A DNA stretch of 55,952 bases from Didymodactylos carnosus (GCA_905250885.1 CAJNOQ010000298.1:1-55952); one strand, 5' to 3'. Numbered from the stretch's first letter, positions 13,689 to 26,143 are shown. A program made the numbers and translations. The notes: generated by a model from the sequence alone, not told the origin.

Positions 13689-16600
13689 GCAACAATCGCT
13701 ATCAGCTGCTCCTCCAAACACATTATCATCCACTGCAACGGCTGCTACTGCACAACAAGAGCAAGCAACTGTTCCTGAACAGACACAATCAAATGTTACA
13801 ATGAATAATCAGCAATCGACAATAACACAACTATCGCGAAAGACTTCGACAACACCGGATTCCGTTGTATGTATTTTTCTTCATATTTTCCGCTTAGTGA
13901 TGCTCTCTAATATCATGTGTTCTTCCCTTTTATAGTTAAGTTACATTGCACCAACTCCTCCTGCAACACCGTATAATAGTCAACAAGATGGAAAGTTATC
14001 GACTAACAACAATAACAGCGGTCGACGGGAAGACATCCGAATTACATTCCCATTACCAAATGCAGTAGTGATTCCTCCATTTCAAGTACCACATGATAAC
14101 AACAGTCCCAAAGAAAATCCTCTTGTATTCAATTTACGACCTGATATTTTTAATAAGCTAAAAGCAACGTAAGTACGCTCATTTTATATATCCACAATAT
14201 TTCAGAGCTTGCTTACTATTCCCTTTGTAATTTTAGACAAGATTATGATATTCAGTTAAAGTTTTATTCAAAAGATGATCCAGCTCAAGCTCCCTTTTGG
14301 CCAAATTGTGTCAGTATAACAGTAAACAATCAACCACTGCAACCTGAACGTAAATATCATTCATTATATTTCAAACAATTTTGTAAACAAGGAGCGAATC
14401 AGCTGATCATTACAACAACGGGATGTATTTGTGTAAGTCGTACTATTGCTATTTTTTTCGTTTGTATCACACTACTAATAGATAATCATCTAAATTTTAG
14501 TCATATCAATGTATCGTTCAATTTGTCTCAAGACCGTTCATAACAAATTTGGTGCGAATGATATTGGGAAATCGGCTCTTGACTATTGAGCATTGTGGAC
14601 AAAAATGTAAGCATCCGTTCAGTAAACTAAATTTATTACCCTTCGCTCGAGCTTCTGTAAAGTATACCTTGTTTCATTAGATATATTTCATCATCATATT
14701 TGTCCCTCTCTCTCACAGCAGAACTCTTTATATTATCGTAGCTCAAAGGTTCTTCTATTTATTTCAATATTGTTTTTTAGTAAGACACAATTTTAATCTG
14801 AATCTAGCCGCAAATGGTACATCTAGTGATGATATTGAACAAATGCAAACTAAAATATCGTTGAAGTGTCCCGCATCAGTACAAAGAATTGGACTTCCAG
14901 CACGTGGTACTCATTGTGCGCATATACAGGTAATGCAACACAACGTAACAACAAAAGTACAGCCTGTCTAATTAGTGGGCAAAATTAGGCGACCTAGTTG
15001 ATATCTTTTACGTTAAGAAAGCAATAATTGAGTACATTCCATTTTTACCATATTTCGATACTAAATCTCCTGTAAATATTTATATCAAATATCTCAAAAC
15101 TGTCTTTCATCCACTTAATTTTTTTGCAAATAACGATAAATGAGTTTCTTTTCGAAAAAGTGAACAGTTCTTTCTTCTAGTAAGCGAGAGAATGTCGCTC
15201 ATTACAGTAGTCTATGGATTACAAGAATTATACTGTATTATACAAACAGTAAAAGAAACTTGCAGTATTAAGTCCAACAATTTGTTTTATGGAATTTGCA
15301 TCCAAAATCTACTTACTTATCTTGTTTCCTAAAAATTGTACCATGCCGCTTTTGTAGAGAATACTTAAAATAGGAAATAAATTTAATTTATATGTTTACT
15401 TTTAGTGTTATGATCTTCACTCATTTTTAATCCTTAATTGTGAAAGAGTTATATGGCGTTGTCCGTTATGTAATAAACATTTAACATATGACACAATTGA
15501 AGTTGATCAATCGTTGTGGTATATTTTGGATAATAAAGCAAGTGAATGCATGGATGAAATATTAATGGATATCAATGGTAACTGGAAACCATTAATTAAC
15601 AAGATGACAAAATATCCATCACATCCTCTACAGCAACAGTACCAACAATCAACTATGAAAGAGGAAAATAAAACAATGCTACCATACAGTACGAGTAATC
15701 CTACTACACCATCATCTAATGAATACAATGTAAAAAATTCTGGAAAATACCAACCACTAACACCCACTACCTCATTGCCAACAGTACAGTCGTGGCAAAT
15801 GAATTTGCCTTCACCTTACAACCTTGCATCACCATACAGTCCTAGTTTACATCAATCAGAAAATACAAGTTTACTTAGTATTCAACAATCACCATTACAA
15901 CATCAACAATTCACCAGCCCAGTCAGCAATCCGGATACACCAAACATGTTACACGGTAATGAATATAGCACTGTACCTTGTCTGTCAAATCACCATCCAC
16001 CAGGATCCGTTAATTCAATAACAGATGCCTTGTGTCCAGGTGAGTCGAACGAGCGTCGACTGACACCAGGGCCGCCAAGTGTAGGAACGTCAAAAGTGCC
16101 CTATCATCAGAATGGTTTTCCTCATACACCTCACACACCATCGATGATGCCACCTACACCGAATCCAATATCAGCCCCACCCACACCACAAACAGCTGGA
16201 CCTCGCTCTGTGGCACCACCGCTAAACAATATTATATCATCATCGTCGACAACCTCTCTGTCTTTGACTGACCATCAAACTGACCAAGCTCAACAATCTA
16301 TGACTACATTGACGAATGATGCTCAGCAACAAGAACACTTTCAGCTATATAACATTCATTCTTCTCATAATATCAGATCAAACGAGCAAATTTCAAATCA
16401 AGATCTATCAAGAAATCCCACAAACATGGAAGCAAAAGATCTTAAAACCATTGATAATGATCTCGATGCTTATCTTAAAAATACAAATAATTTTCCCGAA
16501 GATTTAACTTCAGTAAGTGCTATTTACTTCTTATTGCTTTTAGCTTATGTGAGAGAATTACGCTCGATCAAAGGAAGGAGAATCGCTTAACAGAAAGTTT

Positions 16601-16763
16601 TCTGTCTTTCTAGGATTTATTTGATGATATAGATGATTTAGCTGAAACATATCTTGGCCCATCGACAATTCCACCAAACATTACGACAGCGGAAGATTTA
16701 TTTATTAATTACTTATGTTCTGATGATGTGATCTCTTCTTCTATTTCTACTTCAGAAACTTGA
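12617..16763 (+). CDS. ZMIZ1/2-like protein with SP-RING (MIZ) zinc finger
   Basis: Homologue of the ZMIZ1/ZMIZ2 (Drosophila Tonalli) nuclear coactivators, PIAS-like proteins that act with transcription factors and SUMO ligation. Coding exons: 12654-12673, 12783-13003, 13066-13217, 13279-13866, 13936-14168, 14237-14432, 14501-14606, 14781-14929, 15406-16512 and 16614-16763; they join in frame to 973 residues. The first ATG (12654) follows an in-frame stop at 12621, so it is the likely start of this transcript. Order: Q/N/S-rich N-terminal half with 27 consecutive glutamines (13615-13695); the conserved pre-RING domain (around residues 350-505, with ITFPLP and FNLRPD); SP-RING around residues 533-600 (KCPASVQR, HCAHIQCYD, WRCPLCNKH, all zinc ligands present); a P/S/T/Q-rich region; and an acidic DLDAYL / DLFDDIDDL tail like the ZMIZ activation domain. 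The N-terminal helical domain of vertebrate ZMIZ1 is not present in these exons. Family assignment is firm; orthology to ZMIZ1 versus ZMIZ2 is not decided. Confidence 0.9.
13615..13695 (+). repeat. Polyglutamine-coding CAA/CAG tract
   Basis: 81 bases of CAA and CAG codons encode 27 glutamines inside the ZMIZ-like gene. CAA/CAG mixing interrupts the pure triplet repeat. The antisense frame (poly-V) is a shadow. Confidence 0.95.
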
Positions 16764-17163
16764 ACAATATCATTTTAAATTTTTGTGCTTTTCGCATGTT
16801 GCAATGTTTGTTTGGTTTTTTTGGTCAGACTCCGATGTGTTTATTCATAGAATACGTATGTATATAGCATGGATTGTACATATTTTTTGTTTCTGTTGGT
16901 TTATTACAAAGCACGAATACTATCATATATTTATTTTATTTTGAGTGTCCCGCCATTTTTGTGTAATGGTAGAGTTGTAACGTGAAAATTTGATTTTTTT
17001 TTCTGTTTATATTTTGAGCAACACAAACATCTATCGTGTCTCTTCTCTCTGTCTTTTGTTGTTAATTTATTTTCGTTTTAAAAATTGTTCCAATCATTTA
17101 CATGAGATGTTCTGAACTATGTGTATCGAGTCTGTTTCTCAATAAGAATAAGAATACTAATAA

Positions 17164-18066
17164 TAGAGCAGTTGCTTTTAATAGAAACAGTAAACATCCA
17201 AAAATGTAATAATGTCACTATGCTGATGCTGTTCTTAAACTTCTTTTCAACATTCTTTCACCAGTGTGTAGCTGAGTGTATGACGTGTACAAGAAAAAGA
17301 ACTTACATATCTTGCTCGTATAAAAAAATATCTTCCTTTATGCAAAATTTCTTATTAGATGTAAAATTTAATAAGAACCCATTTATGTTTTCTAATACAG
17401 ACATTTAGAAAGTGAGATTCTTATAAGAACTGAGAAAAAAAAAGTTTAATGAGTTCAGTCTGAGACATTTTCTGAAAAGGTTTTTTGATTTGCTTAGTAG
17501 CCCACTTGTCTTGATATTCATAGGCTGTCAAAGACAGAGAAGCGAACGCTAGGAATCGAAAATAGAAAATTTAGTAGTCTAGAAAATTTAGTAAATCTCC
17601 TGAGACTTCTAAAAACTGAAACTTTAAAAAGTGAGTAAAATGCACCCTTTTTGTTTTCCCTGCTTCTCCAACTCCCGATAGGTTTATCAATTTTTAAAAT
17701 ACTATACCGGACTAGATTCCTCATTGAATTCAGAACAAATCTTGTCCTAAGAATATCACTGTTGATCGGGCAGAAAAAAACTCTGCTTTTCTTAGTTATG
17801 AGAAGTACATCTTAGTGAGAGAATATAGAAATAGGCGTTTTAGTTCTTATTAAATTTTGCAGAACTGGAGTAGATTTTTTTTATATGAGCAAGATGTCCC
17901 TCATTTTCAATGATAAATTTAAGTTCTTTTTCTTGTACTCGTCATACACTCACCTACACACTGATGAAAGAACGTTGAAAAGAAGTTCAAGAACAGCAAC
18001 AGAATAGTGAGATTATTACGTTTTTAGATGTTTACTGTTTCTATAAAACTTTCAAACAACTGCTCT
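17164..18066. mobile_element. Large imperfect inverted repeat (foldback-like)
   Basis: The left arm (about 17164-17440) is the reverse complement of the right arm (about 17785-18066), with mismatches and small indels; matching blocks include GAGCAGTTG / CAACTGCTC at the outer ends, AAACAGTAAACATC / GATGTTTACTGTTT, and CTTGTACTCGTCATACACTC against its imperfect complement at 17272-17293. About 345 bases separate the arms. There is no open reading frame of note. It fits a decayed foldback or non-autonomous DNA transposon lying just downstream of the ZMIZ-like gene. Confidence 0.7.
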
Positions 18067-19306
18067 ACCAACTTTTTTACTACATATCTTCTCAGAAATT
18101 GTTGTATTGCTTTGTTTCTCTTTTCCCTTCTTCAGTTGTTGGTGTGTATTTTTTTTATGGTCTGAGCAGGACTTTTTTTGCTTTTTAAATTAATTATCGC
18201 GCTGAATACATTTTTTGTACAACTATATTATTATAATGATAGGAAAGCAGAAAGAAAAATATAGGCACGCGTATATTTTTATACTTAATAAAAGTACGAC
18301 ATAGAAGTATAAGACACCATATTGTATTGGCCACATCAATGTGCTTGAAACTGACCAGTCTTTGGATCGTTGCCAGTCTTCTCCATTAATGGCTTTGCGC
18401 GGTATTTTTCGAAACAATACAGAAAATCAAATATGAATGAATGAAATCATTACAGCAGCACAAAGTTCTCACAAGCACACCAGGCGAACTAGTGTAATGG
18501 GAAATTGGGATGAGACTCTTGAAAATCCTAAAAGTTTCAGAAATTAAATCTCCTCTTCTCACCCCATCGAATTTATACCGAAGTATTCAAGCAAATAAAG
18601 CCTATCTTATTCTGAGCACGAATATTCAACAAGGAAATCTCTCCTTGTATATATCGATCGAACTACGCGTTTTAACGAAATGTTAGATCAAAGAATGGGT
18701 GAGAATGCCATAGGCAGCCTTTTTTATTTACTTTACGACGAATGATTGTAATTCTTGAATTATTGTTATTAATTCATGCTTTTTGTTGAATCTGTTCTCT
18801 AATCACTTCTATCGAAATTTGCTCTACGAGTCCCGTATAGTTTCAGTTTATACAAAATTAGTATTTGTTTACCCTTTTCAGTACAATACATAAGGCGCGC
18901 ATCTACAATAGAGAACAAGGAAAGAGAAAACCTTGTTCACTGATTATGAGCCTGAATTTTAATATAATATGAGTCAATGGCATAGCCATTGTACCATTCG
19001 TAAAAAAATTTATCTGAAAGAAAAGTCAAAGTAGTGTTAAATGAAATAAGCAGTATTGATTAACGAGGTAAGTGTTAGTGTGACAGAGGATTGCAAAAAA
19101 TGGCTTTTCCCTATACTTCATCTAATTTCTTCGAAAAAATTTGGTTTATTTTGATTATGGCTGAAATTCCTGCTTGCCTTTAGTCTTTTCATCGTACCAT
19201 TTTTTGTACGTACTTTTTCTCTTTTTCGGATTAGATACTGTTTCTGGTTAATCTGAAATCTAAAAATGAAGCGGACGATGCCATCTTTTTAATAACTCAA
19301 TAACAT

Positions 19307-20079
19307 CGTAAGATAGAACGTTGCGATTTTAGCAATCGAAAGCAGACGCCTGAGACTAATTTTTCAAAAGCAAAAACGGCTGTTGAAAAATTTCTGAAGC
19401 CGATTTTTCAGCGGATCTTTGGTTTAACCAGTTACGGACGTTTTTCCCGAAGCCTTAAGACTCATCTGTCTTTAGGTTTGAGACTGGCAGAAATGAATGA
19501 AAACATAGGTTATCGACTATGCTGAATCCCGTGGCAATGTTAGTTTTCAGAACAAAATGCAAGAACCGAGTGAAAACCTGTATTAGATGAAATAACTCAC
19601 TTTTGGCCGTTTTCATCAAAAACTAGAAAATTTATAACTCATTCAAAATTCATCCAACCTACTTCAGAAATACTCTATTTTATCCGCTCATTCTGATTCT
19701 GTACTTAAAGCCAATACAAAGCATTCTCTTAGTCTGAAAGGTTTTTGCGAAAAATGTCTAAAAACCAAAGTATTTTTTGTTGGTTTTTTCAACTTTTATT
19801 GAGCTTTAGGGTATGCTGCGCATAAATAGAGTATTTCCTGACATTCTGAAGTAGGTTGGATGAATTTTGAATGAGTTATAAACTTTCTAGTTTTTGATGA
19901 AAACGGACAAAAGTGGGTTATCTCATCTAGTACAGGTTTTCACTCGGTTCTTGCATTTTGTTCTGAAAACTAACATTACCACGGGGTTCAGCATAGTCGA
20001 AAACCTATGTTCTGCTTTTGAAAAACTAGCCTCAGGCGTCTGCTTTCGATTGCTGAAAATCGCAACGTCCCATCTTACG
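19307..20079. mobile_element. Foldback element, long inverted repeat with a 130-bp arm deletion
   Basis: The left arm (19307-19681) and right arm (19826-20079) are inverted copies: CGTAAGAT at the left end pairs with ATCTTACG at the right end, and blocks such as CATAGGTT / AACCTATG, AACTCATTCAAAATTCATCC and its complement, and CTAGTTTTTGATGA match clearly. The right arm lacks about 130 bases present in the left (about 19374-19500). The spacer is about 145 bases and non-coding. The structure is that of a foldback or MITE-like non-autonomous element. Confidence 0.8.
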
Positions 20080-20168
20080 TAGGCATGCAACAATTCCAAG
20101 CTACGGTTCGCAACCGAACCTGTTCACTACTGATCAGCGAATCCTAGCTTCAGATTGTTGCATGCCTA
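20080..20168. mobile_element. 89-bp palindromic miniature element abutting the foldback
   Basis: Perfect 15-base terminal inverted repeats (TAGGCATGCAACAAT and ATTGTTGCATGCCTA) extend imperfectly to about 33 bases on each side (..AGCTA..TTCGC). It begins exactly where the neighbouring foldback ends. It may be a separate insertion or the end domain of the foldback. No target duplication is evident. Confidence 0.7.
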
Positions 20169-21239
20169 GTCTGGACTAAAGACAAACGGGATGAAATTTA
20201 ACTTTTTGAAGGAAGTGATCAATGTGGTTCTTTCACACTCTATGTTCAATATATTGTGTAGATATGTTCTTTCAGCAGACAAACATTTAACTGATCCGCA
20301 CTTGTCGAGTTATTTTGGAACCAATCGATTTTTTCTATCTTATAACTTATACGCGCACAATAGATAATTAAATGGATAGATTGAGAAGCATCACACTTCT
20401 CAAGCTTGTATGCTTCATAACACAATGATGCCATCGAAGCATCGACGTCAACAAAACCTTGTTATAATATTAGCATATGAACACTGCCTGCTTTTTCCTC
20501 GCAACGATTCAAGTCGAGAGACCGCGATATTCGAACCGGGCATGTCGAGAAACGGTGTTCACCTAAGTTTGAGCTTGAAGGCAGACAAAAAGTTTTCCTC
20601 GAAATTTTTACCCGAGGTTTCTCTCAGGTGTTTTACCGAAAATTTTGGACGAAAATTTTTTTTTCGAAACACATCGAATTATATATCATTCGATGCATTT
20701 GTTTTCGTGGATTCCGAATAGTCTATCACATTGGTTTTGCATAAAAATTCTTCTGAACGTTTAAAATTTAAGTTTTTCAGTTTTTGCGTTCTGCATATGA
20801 ATATTTATACGTTCGTATTCACTGAGAAAAAGAGACACAAATAGATTTATTTTTCTTCTCTCTTTCCATATAATATTCCACGTTGTTTCTTTTATCGTCT
20901 AGTGTCATCGATGTAAGAAAATTTGGTCAGTTTTTATATTTTGTGATTTAAGTGAGAGGTTCCTCAATCCCATACTGATAATCTATTAGTACACATCAAA
21001 TTTTAAGCTCTATCTGATTTTGAATGTTTTACATTTCGGAAACATGAATTGTCAGAAACATATGCGTTTCAATAAAATTTAAATTAAGTACAAAATTCTA
21101 AGCTCTAAGTTTAGTCTCATTAGACAGAGCACGTAAAATTACATATGCACAAGTATTTTTGGACATTTCGTCCATTTTCTTGAACACTTTAAACACCAAT
21201 AGAAATGTAAACTCATACTTTTATCTTAGAATAGCAATA

Positions 21240-21304
21240 AAACTTTCTGAATACGAGGAACACAATTGAATCATTCAATTGTGTTCATCGTATTGAGAAA
21301 GTTT
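21240..21304. repeat. Tight hairpin with 31-base arms
   Basis: The arms 21240-21270 and 21274-21304 are complementary with three mismatches and a three-base loop; the core AACACAATTGAA / TTCAATTGTGTT is perfect. It could be a remnant of a palindromic element or a transcribed hairpin. No gene is nearby. Confidence 0.75.
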
Positions 21305-22659
21305 ACTGGCAGTTAACGTCATCAACATCATATGCGGACAAAAAAACAAAACAGCTTGTGTAACATATACATACATTTTGATCTATTACTATTATTCTAG
21401 CCGTTACTCACTGCTCATTTTGCGCTTTCGTTCTTCCTATCATTTCCATCACCTAATGTATTAATTACTTTAAAGTTTTCTTGTTCAATTTATACATTTC
21501 TCAAAATACAATTTGATCTGCTAAACTTAAACTAAAGTAATACATTAAATCGCGAGACAGAGACCGATCTGTCTAGATTTTGTTACTGTTTATGCTACAT
21601 TCGTTCTGTTTTCTGTTCTGATCGTGGTGTGAGATACTCATGTTATTAAAATCGGTAAGACATCGTCGGTTAAGCGTACGGTTAAACACCAAGTGGCGGT
21701 TTTGTCGGTTTTTCTCAGTTATTCTGTGATTACTGTTAAGCAACGATTTTTATCGAACCGCGTTTAACAGTCCAAAATCAAGCGGCCTTGAGGATATGTG
21801 TAGTGTCTCAACGTATAATGCAGCGAGATATAGGCTGCAAGGAAGCTTGCAGAATATGAAAAAAAGCAAAAAAATGTATTTTCTCCAGCACCTGCCGATG
21901 GCGAAAAGCTGACCGAAATGAACGGTTTTGATCGTATTCCGGCCGTCGGATTGTGCCGGAAATAATCAGGTCGGATCCGGTCGAATAAATTTTATAGAGC
22001 TGCAGAATTTGCCTGTTTCCTCCTACGGTCGTCGGGGGAAAACTTATTGATTCGGGGAATTTTATTGAAAAATTAGAATTTCTTTTTGAAAATGTTTTGC
22101 AAAAAGGAATTCTGTTGGTGGATTATGTCGGCAAATTTTTCGAAAAACTTCTTCACATAGTTCTCTAACGAATAGTGATTGATTTAAATTGGTTCATAGA
22201 TTCCTATCTGACTTTTTGGTATCTAATTGTCAATCATTTATCAGCGTTTCTACTTCCATTTCTTTCATAGTGAGATCTTGTTCTGAAACAACTTTTTCAG
22301 ATTCATCTTAAACTGTTTTTTCTTGATGACTTTTGCCTCATGATTAAGTGAATTGATTTTGACAGTAGTCATTATAAACTAGCAGAAACACTTAGACGGC
22401 ACGATATTTATTGAACAAACAAACTTGATAAATACGCAAGCAAACAAAAATTAGTTCATTTAACAAAAATTAGTTAAAATTTTGATCGGACGAAGCTGCA
22501 AACCGCTGGTATTCACATGTTGCTTTATTACGTGAGATAATTGTTACATGAGAAATTACACAGCGCTGAAGTTTCTTTTGACTGAGCGTGTGGTTGCTAA
22601 TTAAACCTTCGGAAGTCATTATACTCATATTTCAATGTTTTATTTATGTCAATCAGCCA

Positions 22660-23301
22660 GTCGCAACCAGGGATCCCAGATCCAAAAGATAAAAATCAGA
22701 AAAAAATCAGCATACGAATGTTTTGGTGCCCAGATAATTAATTATACTTTTTTAAACAATAAAATTTTAAATTTTAAATATTTAAATTTAAATTTAAATA
22801 AATTTGAATTACAACTACAGCATATATTCATGTATCTGAGATAGACATTCTCAAAAACAATCCGTTTCAGACAACTCTAATTCACACCAATTCTTCCTAT
22901 GCTGGAAGATGTTTGTTTCTCTTAAGTTATTCTATCAGTAGAAACAAAGTACAGAAAACTGGAAAAAAATTTCCCAGTTCTCGGGCACTCATATATACAA
23001 AGTACGTCGAAGCTCGCAGACTACTGTAATCGATCGAAGAAAGAGCAGTTTCTGAGATAAAGATCTATACAAGAAAGACTTATAACGAACTATTGGGATA
23101 TTATTGTCCAGTGTCTACTACTGGAATAGAAAGCGACATGAATATGATACGATACATGCGCTATGAGCCAAACTTCAATTCAAATCCACATAAAATCAGA
23201 AAAAAATCTAAAAATCAGAAAATCAGAAACGAGGCAGAAAAAAGTTCAAAAATCAGAAATTTTCTGCTAAAATCAGTAGATCTGGGATCCCTGATCGCAA
23301 C
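22660..23301. mobile_element. Non-autonomous hAT-like element (22668-23293) with 8-bp target duplication
   Basis: Perfect 15-base terminal inverted repeats CAGGGATCCCAGATC (22668-22682) and GATCTGGGATCCCTG (23279-23293) are flanked by GTCGCAAC (22660-22667) and ATCGCAAC (23294-23301), an 8-bp duplication with one mismatch. CAGGG ends plus an 8-bp duplication are the hallmark of the hAT superfamily. The 626-bp interior is A/T-rich, holds repeated AAAATCAGAAAA motifs near both ends and AAATTT palindromes around 22755-22812, and has no transposase frame, so it depends on an enzyme supplied elsewhere. Confidence 0.85.
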
Positions 23302-23475
23302 CCAGCGTATGGGTTGTATCATCTATTTTGAGATAAATTAATGCATGAAGATTCACACACTATTATTTCAGCCTTATAATATTTCTGAAATAAATGTGGT
23401 CTGAAAATTCTCCCATGAAGCAAATAACCGCTTGTTACATAAATACACCTGTTATCTGTATTTCTTGGTTTTCTT

Positions 23476-23500
23476 TCTCTCTCTCTCTCTCTCTCTCTCT
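23476..23500. repeat. (CT)n microsatellite
   Basis: An uninterrupted CT dinucleotide run of about 25 bases between the hAT-like element and the ependymin-related gene. Confidence 0.95.
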
Positions 23501-23767
23501 TCTCATGTTGATCTTTTGTAATATGCCATAGAAAAAAAACACACCGACACACCTCAATGTAACTTTAATCTTCTTTAAACAAGGTCTCTTTTGAGCAATC
23601 TCGTTGGTTAGTGTTTCTGTGATTGTGTCACTAGCCAATAGAATTTATTTATTAACGGTATCTTGCTTTATCTTTTTGAAGCAGGACTGTATATATATTC
23701 AACAGCTCGCAGGCAGTCATTTATGCTGAAGTTTATGTTATTTAACTTTAACAGATCATTTGAAAAG

Positions 23768-24564
23768 ATGTTTTCATTGCTCGTCATTGTTTGTGCGATT
23801 GTTTGTACCTTAGCACAAGTACCAAGACCATGCGGTATGTACTTTCCTCGTTGTTTTGTGCATTGCTGATTCTATAACCAACTCTACAAGTCCAAAATTT
23901 ACTTTCAGTAAGTCCACCACAGTGGGAGGGACGTCTCTTCGATTACTCAAGTGATACTTCAGAGCGATTTGCCAGAAGTGGCCGATTTAGTTACGATTCC
24001 ACTTATCAACGAGAACGTTTAATTGAAGAAATTGATGTTGGCAATGAAACGGCTCAATATTATGATGTCATTGCATTGTTTCAGGCTAGATTAGAATTTG
24101 TAATTAACTTGAGATCACGCAATTGTTCACGTCGTACCATTACACGACCTTGGAGAGATTTTGGTATTCCTGAGAATGCGCGTTCATATGGTGAAGCTTA
24201 TGTTGGAACAAGTGCTCGTCCTGGTGCAGGTTTATTGGTAACAATATGGTAAGTTCAACTTAAAAATATACATGATGTAATGGAACATATTCTATTTGAT
24301 TTCTTGTTTAGGGGAGGAAATTTCACAACACCTCAGAATGAGACAATCTATTATACGGGAACTTGGACCTATGAAGGTTGTCTTCCTGTACACCGAACCG
24401 TTTATACTCCAACAAGTGGTATTTTTCATGATGCTATATATGATATTACTACCGGTATTCGCGATCCAAACGTTTTCGTACCGCCAAGAGAATGTTTGAC
24501 AGACGAGGAATATAAAATGCGCCACAAATTATTTGGTGAATCAGCGATGAAAAAGAAACAATGA
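23768..24564 (+). CDS. Secreted ependymin-related protein
   Basis: Exons 23768-23834, 23909-24248 and 24312-24564 join in frame to 219 residues. A hydrophobic signal peptide (MFSLLVIVCAIVCTLA) precedes PRPC, then PPQWEGR, SYD, QRERLIEEID, a CS..T.T.PW segment, the CLPV segment and DITTGIRDPNVFVPPREC. This order and the four cysteines match the mammalian ependymin-related (EPDR1/MERP) family, extracellular glycoproteins with a lipid-binding beta fold. Possible N-glycosylation sites are NET, NCS, NFT and a second NET. An upstream in-frame ATG at 23723 would add a hydrophilic leader ahead of the signal peptide, so 23768 is preferred. The lysine-rich end (KKKQ) lacks a membrane anchor. The family is clear; the ligand or role here is unknown. 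Confidence 0.88.
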
Positions 24565-24655
24565 GGGCTATATTAATTAGTACAATAGAACTCATGAAAT
24601 CTTTTATTCTCTCTAGTTCTCTTTTTATAGTTCATTATGTTTTACGTATATGCCA

Positions 24656-24661
24656 AATAAA
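24656..24661 (+). terminator. Poly(A) signal of ependymin-related gene
   Basis: AATAAA 92 bases after the stop codon of the ependymin-related gene, in an A/T-rich 3' UTR. Confidence 0.7.
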
Positions 24662-26139
24662 TCTGTCAAGAAAATGAAAATATTATTTAGAGGAACTTTT
24701 TAACTGCACAAGCGAAAGCTCTAGATTGATTAGAAAAATGGTCTAAATTCCAGTTTGACTTTTCCGACTTTTACAAATTTCAGTTTGAGCTTGAACGAAA
24801 TCGTGAAGAATCTATACAGAACTGTCTAGTGGAACTTCTTGTGCCCAAGATCTTTAGAACAGAAACTTCAAGGTCTTGAGTGAATCAAGTCAGAATGTTA
24901 CAGAGTATTGTGATGAAAATTTGCTTACGTTTTCTTTCTTATATGACAGCCATAACCATTAGAGATACAATCGTATATGGTCATAGACTCATCCTTGCAG
25001 CTATGCCCAAGAAAGGGAAAATTTCGAAGTTATTCTGAGTATGAAAATGTTCGCACTTAGATGTATGCAAGAGTGTGAAACAAAATGGTGACTCAAGAAT
25101 TATCAAGATTTTGGCACATGTGCTACCCATATATTCTGTGAATCTAAGCGGAGCCAGTTTTCACTAAAATTTGAGTAAACTATGGTATAGTAGCGATACA
25201 TTTAACGGCAGGATTCTATCAGATACTATCGTGCATTAAACTAACAGTTCATGAACGCAAGAAAGTTCAAGGTCTTGGGTTCATGGGATTTCTCGAATTT
25301 CGTACGTTTTTTTACCAAGATCTTGAGTCGAGATCTTACCGAAAAATTCACAAAGTCAAGATCTTTGTTAGAAGAAGTTTCACTAGAGGCTACTTTCTCT
25401 CCTATCATCCCATCTGAATTTGAAAAGTTCTTCGGACATTATGAAAATATCATAGGAAAAACCTCTCTTTTTATGTTTTCTCTATTCCATCTTCTATTAC
25501 ATAAAATTTAAACATAATAATATAAAATAATCTTATCGTAGCAGTTGTTAACCATTTATTAACTGTACTCACAACAATAGATGGCATCAGCATCCAAAAT
25601 AATGTCGCTAGCGGGTGGAAATGCCATGAAATGCATTAGTGTTTAAAAGCAAACTTGTAATAAAAAATGAAGGCAATGCAATATGTGGCTATTGAAGATG
25701 GACGATGTAGCCTTCCACTCTCATCAAAAAAGTTATTTTGCCTGATGAATGTCTGCGTTTATTACACGTCAGAGCATTACCCCATAGATTTTATAAAACT
25801 TTGTGGCTACGGTCAATAAAATACATTTCAGCGAAGAATTGATTTTGATGTAGACTCTCGGAACAAAGTGTCTGTCTCAAATTTTCTTTTTATAGAGGAT
25901 ACGTTGTATTAGACAGTAAAACCAATCTTCGCTGATAGGTGATGCATTTTTCAAGACAGCCCGTGCAGCACAATTAAATTTCAGGTTTCGTTACAGGAAA
26001 AACTAACTTCGTCTATACGAATATACGGGTTCGTCGTTTGTGTCTGACCGTTTTCGAAATTTCATATTATATTTAGCTTTAGAAAACGCCTCTATTTAAA
26101 GGTTCACTTCGACTTTGATTTTTTAAATTTGATTTTCTA
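24662..26139. other. Intergenic region before the BAHD1-like gene
   Basis: About 1.5 kb without a supported gene or clear repeat. The frame at 25251-25511 has no family resemblance. The end, with a pyrimidine tract and TTTTCTAG directly before the start of the BAHD1-like gene, looks like a splice acceptor. Confidence 0.5.
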
Positions 26140-26143
26140 GATT

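Larger units (their letters stand above)
16764..23660. other. Gene-free repeat island between ZMIZ-like and ependymin-related genes
   Basis: About 6.9 kb with no supported gene. The first few hundred bases are the presumed 3' UTR of the ZMIZ-like gene. The rest contains the inverted-repeat elements listed separately at 17164-18066, 19307-20079, 20080-20168, 21240-21304 and 22668-23293. A locally G+C-richer stretch around 21640-22000 has no readable frame. Confidence 0.7.

Noticed and set aside
13463..13738. Antisense frame rich in valine opposite the polyglutamine tract
   Set aside because: It is the mirror of the CAA/CAG repeat in the ZMIZ-like exon and has no features of its own.
20500..20545. 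ATTCGAACCGGGC resembling a tRNA T-arm
   Set aside because: No acceptor, D or anticodon arms can be drawn around it. No tRNA gene was found in the window.
20410..20721. 103-codon frame between repeats
   Set aside because: Composition and lack of any motif suggest chance; no splice context or homologue recognised.
21640..22000. G+C-richer stretch with repeated CGG/CCGG words
   Set aside because: No readable frame, no clear inverted ends; could be a decayed element but cannot be supported.
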